NCBI GenBank assembly: GCA_903958915.1
Contig: CAJBVC010000382.1
Location: 1-11,951, forward strand
Length of the DNA stretch: 11,951 nt
Direction of reading: 5' to 3'
DNA from: an uncultured beta proteobacterium
GTDB taxonomy: Bacteria; Pseudomonadota; Gammaproteobacteria; Burkholderiales; Burkholderiaceae_C
Shown: positions 1-5,820 of the stretch, one piece after another
How positions within the stretch are numbered: position 1 is the first letter of the stretch
Layout: each line of letters starts with the position of its first letter
The notes under the pieces: generated by a model
The model's input: only the letters and a program-made list of their open reading frames with translations
What the model was told of the DNA's origin: nothing
Databases searched by the model: none
Made by a program: the position numbers and the translations under genes

Positions 1-1
1 A

Positions 2-103
2 CGCACCACTGCGGATGTGGATATGAATGCGGTGCTGCGCGAGATCGACGATGCACGCGCTGACGATGCTGCCCGGCGGTTGCGCATGGCGGCGCGGATG
101 TAG
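2..103 (+). CDS. C-terminal end of an unidentified protein (5' truncated by window)
   Basis: An open frame enters from the left edge and ends at TAG 101-103. It encodes 33 residues that finish in an Ala/Arg-rich helical tail (…DDAARRLRMAARM). Codon third positions are mostly G or C, as in the well-supported genes of the window, which favours real coding sequence. Charged and alanine residues alternate in a way that fits an amphipathic helix. No domain can be named from so short a piece. The next gene starts 80 bp downstream behind its own operator-like palindromes, so this gene is probably not part of the vapBC operon. Confidence 0.5.
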   Translation, partial: RTTADVDMNAVLREIDDARADDAARRLRMAARM

Positions 104-127
104 CTGCCAGCGATGCGTACTGGATCG

Positions 128-151
128 GCGGCATATGCCGCAGCATATGCT
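128..151. promoter_or_regulatory. Tandem palindromes upstream of vapB, probable autoregulatory operator
   Basis: Two perfect palindromes abut each other: GCGGCATATGCCGC (128-141) and AGCATATGCT (142-151). They share the core GCATATGC, and the two cores are centred 12 bp apart, roughly one helical turn. They lie 33-56 bp before the vapB start codon. VapB antitoxins of the AbrB/SpoVT fold bind such inverted repeats, and VapBC complexes usually repress their own promoter. The operator role is inferred from position and symmetry. TATGCT inside the second palindrome could double as a -10 box, but no good -35 was found. Confidence 0.55.
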
Positions 152-183
152 ACAGTGACAACCTGTTCTACTGGAGATGCACG

Positions 184-531
184 ATGCCCACTCTCCCCCT
201 CCAACCCGCACCGTTTGCTTCTGAAACCATAGCGCCCTACGCAGTCACCACGGGCGCTAGAGCCGTAAAACTCTTTAGAAATGGTGCCAACCAGGCGGTG
301 CGCATACCCAAGGAGTTTGAGTTGCCCGGTACCCAGGCGCTGATGCACCGCGAAGGCAACCGGTTGATTCTGGAGTTGGTGCCTGACCGACCCAAGAAGG
401 GCACCGTGGCCGCGCTGGCTGCCGCATTGCGGGAAATGGCTACGGAAGGCACCATCGACGAGGAGTTTCCCGATATCGATGCTGGCTTGCTGCCCCTGGA
501 CGACATTGACTTTGGGGACGAATCGCTGTGA
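184..531 (+). CDS. vapB: VapB-family antitoxin (AbrB/SpoVT fold)
   Basis: This encodes a 115-residue antitoxin expected to bind and neutralise the VapC ribonuclease encoded just downstream, and to repress the operon. Residues about 27-66 carry the swapped-hairpin AbrB/MazE-type DNA-binding segment, with the characteristic run KLFRNGANQAVRIPKEFELP (29-48). The acidic C-terminal part (about 88-113, many Asp and Glu) is the likely toxin-binding tail. The ATG at 184 is preceded by GGAG (173-176) at 7 nt spacing. The stop codon overlaps the GTG start of vapC by 4 nt, which implies translational coupling. The protein is longer than the typical antitoxin of about 75-80 residues because of an N-terminal extension of about 25 residues ahead of the DNA-binding fold. 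Family assignment is firm; the DNA target is inferred from the palindromes at 128-151. Confidence 0.88.
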   Translation: MPTLPLQPAPFASETIAPYAVTTGARAVKLFRNGANQAVRIPKEFELPGTQALMHREGNRLILELVPDRPKKGTVAALAAALREMATEGTIDEEFPDIDAGLLPLDDIDFGDESL

Positions 532-953
532 CCGGCGCCCACACCTACCTGCTCGACACCAACGTCATTTCGCATGTCATGCGCAACCCCACGGGACTGG
601 TGGCGCAACGCATCTTTGGCAGAGCGGAGCACGAGGGAAACAGCGGCGTTTGCACCAGCCTGGTCGTCCAGTGTGAACTGCTGTTCGGTTTGCACAAACT
701 CCCCAATCCCAAGTGGGAAAGACAATACCACCGCGCCATGGCCAGCATCACGATTGAACCACTGGGCCAGGAGGTCGTGGCGCACTACGCTACCGTTCGT
801 GCCTATCTTGAGGCCCAAGGTCAACCCATTGGCCCCAACGACACACTGATCGCCGCCCACGCCCTGGCCTTGGGCGCCACCCTGGTCACCGCCGATGCCG
901 AGTTCACCCGCGTGCCAGGTCTTCAGGTAGAAAACTGGCTCCAGCCCTTATAG
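528..953 (+). CDS. vapC: VapC-family PIN-domain ribonuclease toxin
   Basis: This 141-residue PIN-domain protein is the toxin partner of the preceding VapB. PIN toxins are Mg2+-dependent RNases; known VapCs cut initiator tRNA, other tRNAs or the sarcin-ricin loop of 23S rRNA. The acidic active site is visible: D10 in YLLDTN, E50 in VQCELLFGL, D105 in IGPNDTLIAAHAL and D123 in VTADAEF. The Asn of the common TND motif at the last site is Ala here, but the metal-binding Asp is kept. The start is GTG (528-530), which overlaps the vapB stop as GTGA. The length is normal and no frame damage is seen, so the pair looks functional. The target RNA cannot be read from the sequence. Confidence 0.9.
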   Translation: MTGAHTYLLDTNVISHVMRNPTGLVAQRIFGRAEHEGNSGVCTSLVVQCELLFGLHKLPNPKWERQYHRAMASITIEPLGQEVVAHYATVRAYLEAQGQPIGPNDTLIAAHALALGATLVTADAEFTRVPGLQVENWLQPL

Positions 954-990
954 AGCAAGCGCAGCAAGCTCCTAATTCAATAGCACTTTT
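953..990. repeat. Short dispersed palindromic repeat, copy 1
   Basis: Between vapC and serB lies GCTCCTAATTCAATAGC (968-984), preceded by the complex-looking tract GAGCAAGCGCAGCAA (953-967). The 11-mer AATTCAATAGC recurs exactly in the opposite orientation near 9155-9165, and a third relative lies at 3470-3487. The arms GCT…AGC are self-complementary. From memory, elements of this type (AT-rich centre, GCTA/TAGC arms, flanking AGCAAGCGC) are scattered between genes in Comamonadaceae. The family identity is recollection, not a search result. Confidence 0.45.
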
Positions 991-995
991 ACATT

Positions 996-1709
996 ATGCC
1001 AGCCACCGAAATATCCCCAGGACTCCTGGTCCAAAACCTGCCCACGGCACGCAGCCTGTCCGACTACAGGCTCATTGCCTTCGACATGGACTCCACGCTC
1101 ATTAATATCGAATGCGTGGATGAGATTGCCGACGCGGCCGGGCGCAAGGCCGAAGTGGCGGCCATCACCGAGGCCGCCATGCGCGGCGAAATCGCAGACT
1201 ACAAAGAAAGTCTACGCCAGCGGGTGGCACTGCTCAAGGGCGTCACGGTGGCACACCTCGAGGAGGTCTACAGCCAGCGCCTGCAACTCAACGCGGGCGC
1301 CGAAACGCTGGTGGCGGCCTGCAAAAAGGCCGGCCTCAAAGTGTTGCTGGTGTCAGGCGGGTTTACCTTTTTCACCGACCGCATCCGGGACCGGCTTGGC
1401 ATTGATTTCGCACGTTCCAATGTGCTGGAAATTCAAGAAGAAGTGCTCACCGGGCGCATGGTGAACCAGCCCTGGGGCGACATTTGCGACGGCAATGAGA
1501 AGCGGCGCACCCTGCTGGAGGTGGCATCTTTGCTGGGGATCGACATGGCGCAGACCATCGCCGTGGGTGACGGGGCCAACGATCTGCCTATGATGGGCGT
1601 TGCCGGCCTGTCGGTGGCCTACCACGCCAAGCCCAAGGTTCGCGAACAGGCCATGGTGGCCATCAACACGGGTGGCTTGGACCGTCTCCTGGAAGTGCTG
1701 ACGCCCTGA
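996..1709 (+). CDS. serB: Phosphoserine phosphatase SerB
   Basis: SerB hydrolyses L-phosphoserine to serine, the last step of serine biosynthesis, in the cytoplasm. The 237-residue HAD-fold protein has all signature motifs: the nucleophile loop FDMDSTLI with D30 and D32, the substrate-contact E39 (IECVDEIA), motif II Ser120 in LLVSGGFTFF, motif III Lys169 in GNEKR, and motif IV GDGANDLPMM with D192 and D196. It lacks the N-terminal ACT-like extension of E. coli SerB, as expected for a betaproteobacterial form of this length. No clear Shine-Dalgarno precedes ATG 996. The start is chosen because it leaves a normal N-terminus before the HAD motif and sits 42 bp after vapC. It ends 11 bp from the convergent oxidoreductase gene, with no obvious terminator hairpin between them. 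Confidence 0.94.
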   Translation: MPATEISPGLLVQNLPTARSLSDYRLIAFDMDSTLINIECVDEIADAAGRKAEVAAITEAAMRGEIADYKESLRQRVALLKGVTVAHLEEVYSQRLQLNAGAETLVAACKKAGLKVLLVSGGFTFFTDRIRDRLGIDFARSNVLEIQEEVLTGRMVNQPWGDICDGNEKRRTLLEVASLLGIDMAQTIAVGDGANDLPMMGVAGLSVAYHAKPKVREQAMVAINTGGLDRLLEVLTP

Positions 1710-1720
1710 AGGCTTGCACC

Positions 1721-2365
1721 TCAGGCCGCAGCAATCTGCCGCAGCGCCTGTTCAAACACTTCGGGCGGTTGTCCACCCGACACCAGGTGGCGGTCGTTGA
1801 TGATGACGGCGGGTACGGAGTGGATTCCCTGCTGTTGATAAAACCGTTCCTGTTCCCGCACAGCATCGGCATAGGCGTCACCGGCAAGAATTTCCCTCGC
1901 TCGCGCCGCGTCCAGCCCCACCTCTGTGGCGATACGAACCAGAGTTTCCGGGTCGCTGGGGTTCTCGCCATCGGTAAAGTAGGCCTTGAGCAGCGCCTGC
2001 TTGAGCGGCAACTGCAAGCCTTCGGCATGCGCCCAATGCAGCAACCGGTGCGCGTTGAAGGTGTTGTAGATGCGGCTTCGCTTGTCCAAATTGAAGGTGA
2101 AGCCGAGTTCTGCGCCACGCGAGCGTATCTGTTCACGCACGGCGGCGGCCTGCTCGGGGGTAGATCCGTACTTGCGGGCCAGGTGCTCGGTGGTGTCTTC
2201 CCCCTGCGCCGCCATAGCCGGGTTGAGCTCAAACGGCTGAAACGTCAGTTCCACCGGCACTGCCGTGCCCAGGCGCTCCAACGCAACCTGAAGGGACGCC
2301 AGGCCCACTGCACACCACGGGCAGGACACATCGGAAACAAAATCGATCTTGAGTGCTTTGGTCAT
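1721..2365 (-). CDS. DsbA-family oxidoreductase, FrnE-like (cytoplasmic)
   Basis: A 214-residue thioredoxin-fold protein with an inserted helical domain, of the DsbA/FrnE group. The redox motif CPWC is at residues 15-18 (SDVSCPWCAVG). The conserved cis-proline preceding an aliphatic strand is at 185 (HSVPAVII). GGQPPEVFEQAL near the C-terminus is typical of FrnE relatives. There is no signal peptide, so it should act in the cytoplasm, unlike periplasmic DsbA. Family members have been described as disulfide isomerases or 2-hydroxychromene-2-carboxylate isomerase-like proteins; its substrate here is unknown. It converges on serB and lies downstream of the membrane methyltransferase-like gene on the same strand, but about 184 bp with a strong palindromic element separate them, so co-transcription is uncertain. 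Confidence 0.88.
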   Translation of the reverse strand: MTKALKIDFVSDVSCPWCAVGLASLQVALERLGTAVPVELTFQPFELNPAMAAQGEDTTEHLARKYGSTPEQAAAVREQIRSRGAELGFTFNLDKRSRIYNTFNAHRLLHWAHAEGLQLPLKQALLKAYFTDGENPSDPETLVRIATEVGLDAARAREILAGDAYADAVREQERFYQQQGIHSVPAVIINDRHLVSGGQPPEVFEQALRQIAAA

Positions 2366-2418
2366 GGACGTATTGTTTCACGTTGGGCAAACATCTGCCG
2401 GGCGCCGCCCCGCAGACG

Positions 2419-2551
2419 AATTCCGTTTCCAAATCATTTGTGTCTAGGCGCGAAGCCGCAGGCAGTGCTGACGCGTGTCCCAGAGCATCGAAGGATGCTC
2501 TGGGAGGACAAGGCGAAGCAACAACGACACGGATGATTTGGAAATGGAATT
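2419..2551. repeat. 133-bp palindromic element: imperfect 26-bp outer inverted repeats around a perfect 12-bp hairpin
   Basis: The outer arms 2419-2444 and 2526-2551 are complementary at 23 of 26 positions (core TTTCCAAATCAT / ATGATTTGGAAA). Inside is a perfect 12-bp stem, TCCCAGAGCATC (2478-2489) with GATGCTCTGGGA (2494-2505), closed by a GAAG tetraloop. The tract between arm and stem also holds a direct repeat-like pair, GGCGCGAAGC (about 2447) and GGCGAAGC (about 2512). The right arm overlaps the TAA stop of the upstream minus-strand gene. No T-tract follows either stem, so it is not a classical intrinsic terminator. It could be a miniature mobile element with terminal inverted repeats, a repetitive extragenic palindrome, or a structured transcript end. 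Confidence 0.7.
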
Positions 2552-3302
2552 ACAGGACGAATGGAATCAGCCACCAGCTGCGTTGCTTGTAGGCGGCCCA
2601 CTGCGGGTAGCGCGCCATGCTGGCTTCTTTCAACACCATATTGACGGTAAAGAGGCCCAACCAGACCCAGGCGAGCACCAGCACGGGCAGCCAGTGCCAC
2701 ACCATCATGGCAAAACTGCCATAAATCATCATCTCACCCAGATAGTTCGGGTGCCGCACGTACCGGTGCATGCCGTCGGTAATCAGGCCGCGCTGCAGTC
2801 GCAGCGTGAAATACTTTTGAGCGTCGGCTGCAATCATGATGACACTACCCAGCGTGCACAGGCTCAGGCACAGGCAATACCAGGCAAATTCCGGCAACGG
2901 GTAATAGGGCTGCGCAGTCCCCGAGATCAGCAACCACCCGAACAGCCAGTACGGACCCAGCACAAACAGAAAGGCGTTGATACCGCCACCAATCGTCACA
3001 CGTTTCTGCCAGTTCGGGTCTGGAAACGCCACATCCTTGATGAACCACACCAATCCGTAGGTACCGTGCATGGCCAGAAAAATCCAGGCCGCAGGTGTGG
3101 TGTTCTGGTACAGCCACATCAGCCAGCCAAGAAAGATAAATGTTCCGGTCTTCTGAAAATTGATCACCCAGGAAAACTTCCAGGGCCTGGGGCCACCCAG
3201 GAAGTCCTGCGACAGATAGTCCGAGAAATGACGCATCCGCTGGGCCCATACCGGGGCAGTGAGCGCGGCAGGCAACTGGTTAGGCGTTGAAGATTCTTGC
3301 AC
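2550..3302 (-). CDS. Integral membrane protein, isoprenylcysteine methyltransferase / DUF1295-like
   Basis: With the chosen start this is a 250-residue polytopic membrane protein. Hydrophobic segments lie around residues 54-66, 70-88, 106-128, 138-158 and 193-223. The sequence YVRHPNYLGEMM (about 181-192), followed by a membrane hairpin and a conserved-looking Glu (about 226), is the cofactor-end signature shared by the isoprenylcysteine O-methyltransferase, phospholipid N-methyltransferase and steroid 5-alpha-reductase-like (DUF1295) proteins. The true substrate and cofactor (S-adenosylmethionine or NADPH) cannot be decided from sequence. The start is GTG 3300-3302, because GGAG lies 5 nt upstream of it on the minus strand. 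The frame is open further to 3428, but that extension reads as non-coding. The stop codon lies inside the palindromic element at 2419-2551. Confidence 0.8.
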   Translation of the reverse strand: MQESSTPNQLPAALTAPVWAQRMRHFSDYLSQDFLGGPRPWKFSWVINFQKTGTFIFLGWLMWLYQNTTPAAWIFLAMHGTYGLVWFIKDVAFPDPNWQKRVTIGGGINAFLFVLGPYWLFGWLLISGTAQPYYPLPEFAWYCLCLSLCTLGSVIMIAADAQKYFTLRLQRGLITDGMHRYVRHPNYLGEMMIYGSFAMMVWHWLPVLVLAWVWLGLFTVNMVLKEASMARYPQWAAYKQRSWWLIPFVL

Positions 3303-3469
3303 TGGCGCTCCGTTGTTAGTCTGGCAGCATGCATAGTGCCATTGAAATCGCCGCCGAACTAGCTGGGACAATCCCCCGGTCGTCGGTTCGACCACGAGAA
3401 AAGGCCAGAAAAGGGTCACCTGGTCCACCGGCTACGCCACAGCGCCACACATGAGGGCAACTGCAATTT

Positions 3470-3510
3470 GCTACGAATTCAGGAGCGTTCTACGCTTATT
3501 CTACGGTTGA
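3470..3510. repeat. Short dispersed palindromic repeat, copy 2
   Basis: GCTACGAATTCAGGAGC (3470-3486) shares the exact 12-mer GCTACGAATTCA with the reverse complement of the copy at 9150-9171. It is followed by a GCTTATTCTACGG tract (about 3495-3507) that, from memory, resembles the flank of the same family of elements in Comamonadaceae. It lies in non-coding sequence. Confidence 0.4.
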
Positions 3511-3567
3511 TATCGGCATGTTTCGCTTATGAACATTCTGCACAAACCTCGTGCCAGGCGGCTTTGG

Positions 3568-3610
3568 TTTAGGGCTGTCAGGAGTCGTACACGACTGACA
3601 GCTTTAGGGC
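3568..3610. repeat. Compact hairpin flanked by 8-bp direct repeats
   Basis: The direct repeat TTTAGGGC occurs at 3568-3575 and 3603-3610. Between and partly overlapping them is a near-perfect inverted repeat: GCTGTC (3574-3579) pairs with GACAGC (3597-3602), and AGTCGT (3583-3588) pairs with ACGACT (3591-3596). A 3-nt bulge AGG lies on one side and the loop is only 2 nt, so it would extrude more easily as a cruciform or act as a protein-binding palindrome than as an RNA hairpin. No poly-T tract follows. Confidence 0.6.
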
Positions 3611-3835
3611 GACTCAGTCAAACTCCAATCAGATGCCGTTCGAGAAATTCGACAGAGTGCCCAAACCCGTCAGTCATAGTTGGGAACAGCGGTCATGCAA
3701 AATCAAACGGATAAGGGAGCGCTGATTGGCTCGTTTGCCAGGGAAACCTGTCGTTGCCTATTACCCTTAGACGGCGAATATTCGAGCCTCTGAACAGCCC
3801 TGGGCTCTTCACGGTCTGCTAAACATCTGTTGGCC

Positions 3836-4867
3836 TCAATTTTCCCGTATCGACTCTTCAAACGGATATCTGACCCCCACCTGTCGACGTATCGCGTCCA
3901 TCCACCCTACGATTGCGAGAGATTCGGCGTGCTGCATTTGCGGACTCTCGTTGAGTCCGGCCCGAATACAGTGCTGAGCCTCGGCAATTTCCCCTTCGAA
4001 GCCATTGCCAACAAAGGGCGCAAGGGTCTGTTCAGGTGGGCGGCTGTCCCGAATGCGTTCTATCGACTCTGCCTGCCAGAAATTGTGCGGAAAGCGCACA
4101 CAGCCTTCACTTCCGAAAATCTCAAATGCATTGTCGGAGCTTGTATCGAAGCCACAACGAAAGCTCGAAGTGACTCCGTCGGGAAAATGCAATGTGGCCT
4201 CCAACGCGGCATCCACACCACTGGGCGCCAAAACGGCTTGGACATCCATTCCGGTGAGTTCGGGACAGACACCGCCACTGGTTTGCTCCAAAACCCAGCG
4301 TGTTATCGCCAGGTTATAAATGCCAATGTCCAGCAACGCGCCGCCTGCAAGTGCGGGGCTCCACAAGCGGCTAGCCGCATCAAATGGCACAAAAAAGCAG
4401 AAGCTGGAGCGCATTGAACGCAAGGCACCAATCTTTCCTTCGCGCAACCAAGTGCCTGCCAACGCGTAGGCCGGTAAAAAGCGGGACCAAAGTGCTTCCA
4501 TCAGGAAGACACGTCGCTCACGCGCAAGTAACACAAGCGACTCGGCCTCCTTCAGTGTGGGAACCATGGGCTTCTCGCATAGCACTGGCTTACCTGCTAG
4601 CAGTGCAGCGCGAACGTATTCACCATGGTGGGAATGTGGTGTGGCAATATAGACTGCATCGACACCGTCATCTGCAAGTAGCTCCGCACAGCTAGCCACC
4701 GAGATGCTACGGTGTCGTTGTGCGAACGCGATAGCACCTTTGGTGTTACGGCCATAGACCCCCCGAAGACTTGCACCTGGCACAAACGAAAGAGCCTCGG
4801 CGAAGCGGTGGGCAATCTGGCCAGGACCGATCAATCCCCAACGGAAAGGCTTCACTTCAGCGTGCAT
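3836..4867 (-). CDS. Gfo/Idh/MocA-family NAD(P)-dependent oxidoreductase
   Basis: A 343-residue dehydrogenase with an N-terminal Rossmann domain (WGLIGPGQIAHRF, residues 10-22) and the family signature CEKPM (97-101), whose Lys99 is the conserved catalytic lysine. The C-terminal α/β domain contains GGALLDIGIYNL (175-186), where D180 and Y184 occupy the usual catalytic positions. FLMEALWSRFLPAY (121-134) is characteristic of the dimeric dihydrodiol dehydrogenase / 1,5-anhydrofructose reductase-like branch. It probably oxidises or reduces a sugar or cyclic diol, but the substrate is not readable. The start at ATG 4865-4867 is chosen because it puts the Rossmann motif at the normal distance; no good ribosome binding site is adjacent, and the frame stays open to 5089. 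It is divergent from the VOC gene across a 223-bp spacer. Confidence 0.88.
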   Translation of the reverse strand: MHAEVKPFRWGLIGPGQIAHRFAEALSFVPGASLRGVYGRNTKGAIAFAQRHRSISVASCAELLADDGVDAVYIATPHSHHGEYVRAALLAGKPVLCEKPMVPTLKEAESLVLLARERRVFLMEALWSRFLPAYALAGTWLREGKIGALRSMRSSFCFFVPFDAASRLWSPALAGGALLDIGIYNLAITRWVLEQTSGGVCPELTGMDVQAVLAPSGVDAALEATLHFPDGVTSSFRCGFDTSSDNAFEIFGSEGCVRFPHNFWQAESIERIRDSRPPEQTLAPFVGNGFEGEIAEAQHCIRAGLNESPQMQHAESLAIVGWMDAIRRQVGVRYPFEESIREN

Positions 4868-4894
4868 ATGTCGACGACTATATCCCTCGTGCAA

Positions 4895-4906
4895 TGTCCA
4901 TGGACA
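4895..4906. promoter_or_regulatory. 12-bp perfect palindrome in a divergent intergenic region, possible operator
   Basis: TGTCCATGGACA is a perfect 12-bp palindrome located 28 bp upstream of the chosen oxidoreductase start, in the 223-bp region shared with the divergent VOC gene. GTCCACAGTGAC follows directly and repeats part of the half-site. No regulator gene is adjacent, so an operator role is only inferred from symmetry and position. Confidence 0.3.
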
Positions 4907-5090
4907 GTCCACAGTGACTGGGATGGAATGATGGGATTCTGCGGCCACTTGTCGGCGGATGTACTCGGTGTGATCCAACATGCTTGGCATCATGTACCCA
5001 CGCCAGGACCGCCGCGAAAGCTGACGTAGCATTAACGCTGTTAGAGTGCAGTTTCCCAAAATCCGTTGTCCATGTAAGTAAGGAGCCACC

Positions 5091-5519
5091 TTGTCGCAGT
5101 CGATTGGGCTTGTGTCTATTTTGGTAAAGGACTATGACGAGGCAATCGCCTTTTACGTTGACGTCCTTGGCTTCGCTCTCATTGAAGACACACCGATACC
5201 AAAGCAAATGAAGCGTTGGGTTGTGGTCGCTCCTAATGGTGGTAGCGGTGCCCAGATATTGCTGGCGAAGGCCTCAAATGACCAGCAGGCTCCTTTCATC
5301 GGAAATCAAGCAGGTGGCCGCGTTTTCTTGTTTCTTTACACAGACGATTTTGAACGTGATTACGCGGTTTATGAGAGCCGTGGCGTCAAGTTTGTTCGAA
5401 GCAAGGTTCGGGAGCCTTACGGCACAGTGGCTGTCTTTGCAGACCTCTACGGAAATCAATGGGACTTAATCGAATTGGTCAATTCGCCGATTCAACGAGA
5501 GAGCGCTTCCAGCCCATAA
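5091..5519 (+). CDS. VOC (glyoxalase/bleomycin-resistance fold) family protein
   Basis: A 142-residue protein with two βαβββ repeats of the vicinal-oxygen-chelate fold. The first repeat begins with LVSILVKDYDEAIAFYVDVLGF-type sequence (7-28); the second runs about 79-129 and ends in LYGNQWDLIEL. The start is TTG 5091-5093, supported by an ideal AAGGAG (5080-5085) 5 nt upstream, and no in-frame ATG lies before the fold. The histidine that usually starts β1 as a metal ligand is Leu/Val here, and the matching position in the second repeat also has no His. The C-terminal Glu128 is kept, so classical glyoxalase-type metal chemistry is doubtful. Such non-canonical VOC proteins are common and mostly uncharacterised. 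Codon third positions are markedly less GC-rich than in serB or glgP. Confidence 0.85.
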   Translation: MSQSIGLVSILVKDYDEAIAFYVDVLGFALIEDTPIPKQMKRWVVVAPNGGSGAQILLAKASNDQQAPFIGNQAGGRVFLFLYTDDFERDYAVYESRGVKFVRSKVREPYGTVAVFADLYGNQWDLIELVNSPIQRESASSP

Positions 5520-5820
5520 CTCAGATTGGGATTCACGGCTAAGTTTGAGAATTCTTAAGAAGGAAGTGGATAGCCGCGCTGCCGTCATTCGTGAGTACCT
5601 GGGTCGTGCCCAGTCCAGTGAGCCGCGAAAGGCATGACCAGCCACTCGCCGCCATTGACCGAGGAGCCAAAGCAGTCCTACAGAATGTTGTCGTTGTCTT
5701 CCCACTCCGGCTGGCCCACTGATGACGGCAGTAAATGGCCGCCATATTGCACTCGTGCGATCGTCCGCAACTTTCATGAATTTGTGCGACGCACCGGATG
5801 ATGAAAGTTTGGGGTGGGTG
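5520..5820. other. Intergenic region with no recognisable gene
   Basis: About 300 bp between the VOC gene and the mqo remnant. Minus-strand frames at 5466-5777 and 5539-5745 are open, but they give Ser/Arg/Trp-rich translations with no domain and no ribosome binding site, so I regard them as chance frames. The stretch 5581-5623 has a weak, gapped resemblance to 11743-11786 near the right edge. This may be decayed sequence belonging to the same degenerate region as the mqo remnant. Confidence 0.5.

Larger units (their letters stand above)
3303..3835. other. Gene-poor intergenic region (about 530 bp)
   Basis: No frame here resembles a known protein. The frame extending the membrane-protein gene to 3428 lacks homology-like character upstream of the GTG start, and a 61-codon frame at 3529-3714 has no ribosome binding site or domain. 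The stretch contains a copy of the dispersed repeat (3470-3510) and a hairpin flanked by 8-bp direct repeats (3568-3610). GGCA…TGCC (3323-3340) around ATGCAT is a partial palindrome just upstream of the membrane-protein gene and could be a regulatory site. GC content falls here relative to the left part of the window. Confidence 0.6.

Noticed and set aside
237..860. Long open frames antisense to vapB and vapC
   Set aside because: They are shadows of the two well-supported genes and have no start signals or domains.
2478..2505. Rho-independent terminator at the 12-bp hairpin
   Set aside because: Neither strand has a T-tract directly after the stem, and the stem is embedded in a larger palindromic element.
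1769..2536. 255-codon plus-strand frame antisense to the FrnE-like gene
   Set aside because: It mirrors a clear thioredoxin-fold gene; its translation has no recognisable domain.
3340..3420. Possible tRNA or tRNA fragment around GTCGGTTCGACC
   Set aside because: GGTTCGA resembles a T-loop, but the flanking bases do not pair into a T-stem and no acceptor or anticodon arm can be built.
3303..3428. N-terminal extension of the membrane protein to an ATG at 3428
   Set aside because: The GTG at 3302 has an ideally spaced GGAG, and the extension reads as low-quality sequence with no membrane or domain character.
4868..5089. 74-residue N-terminal extension of the Gfo/Idh/MocA protein
   Set aside because: Family members start about ten residues before the Rossmann glycine motif, as ATG 4867 does; the upstream open frame crosses the divergent promoter region.
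5581..5623. Similarity of 5581-5623 to 11743-11786 as a second dispersed repeat
   Set aside because: The match needs gaps and is convincing only over a short CGTGCCCA-centred core, so chance cannot be excluded without a genome search.
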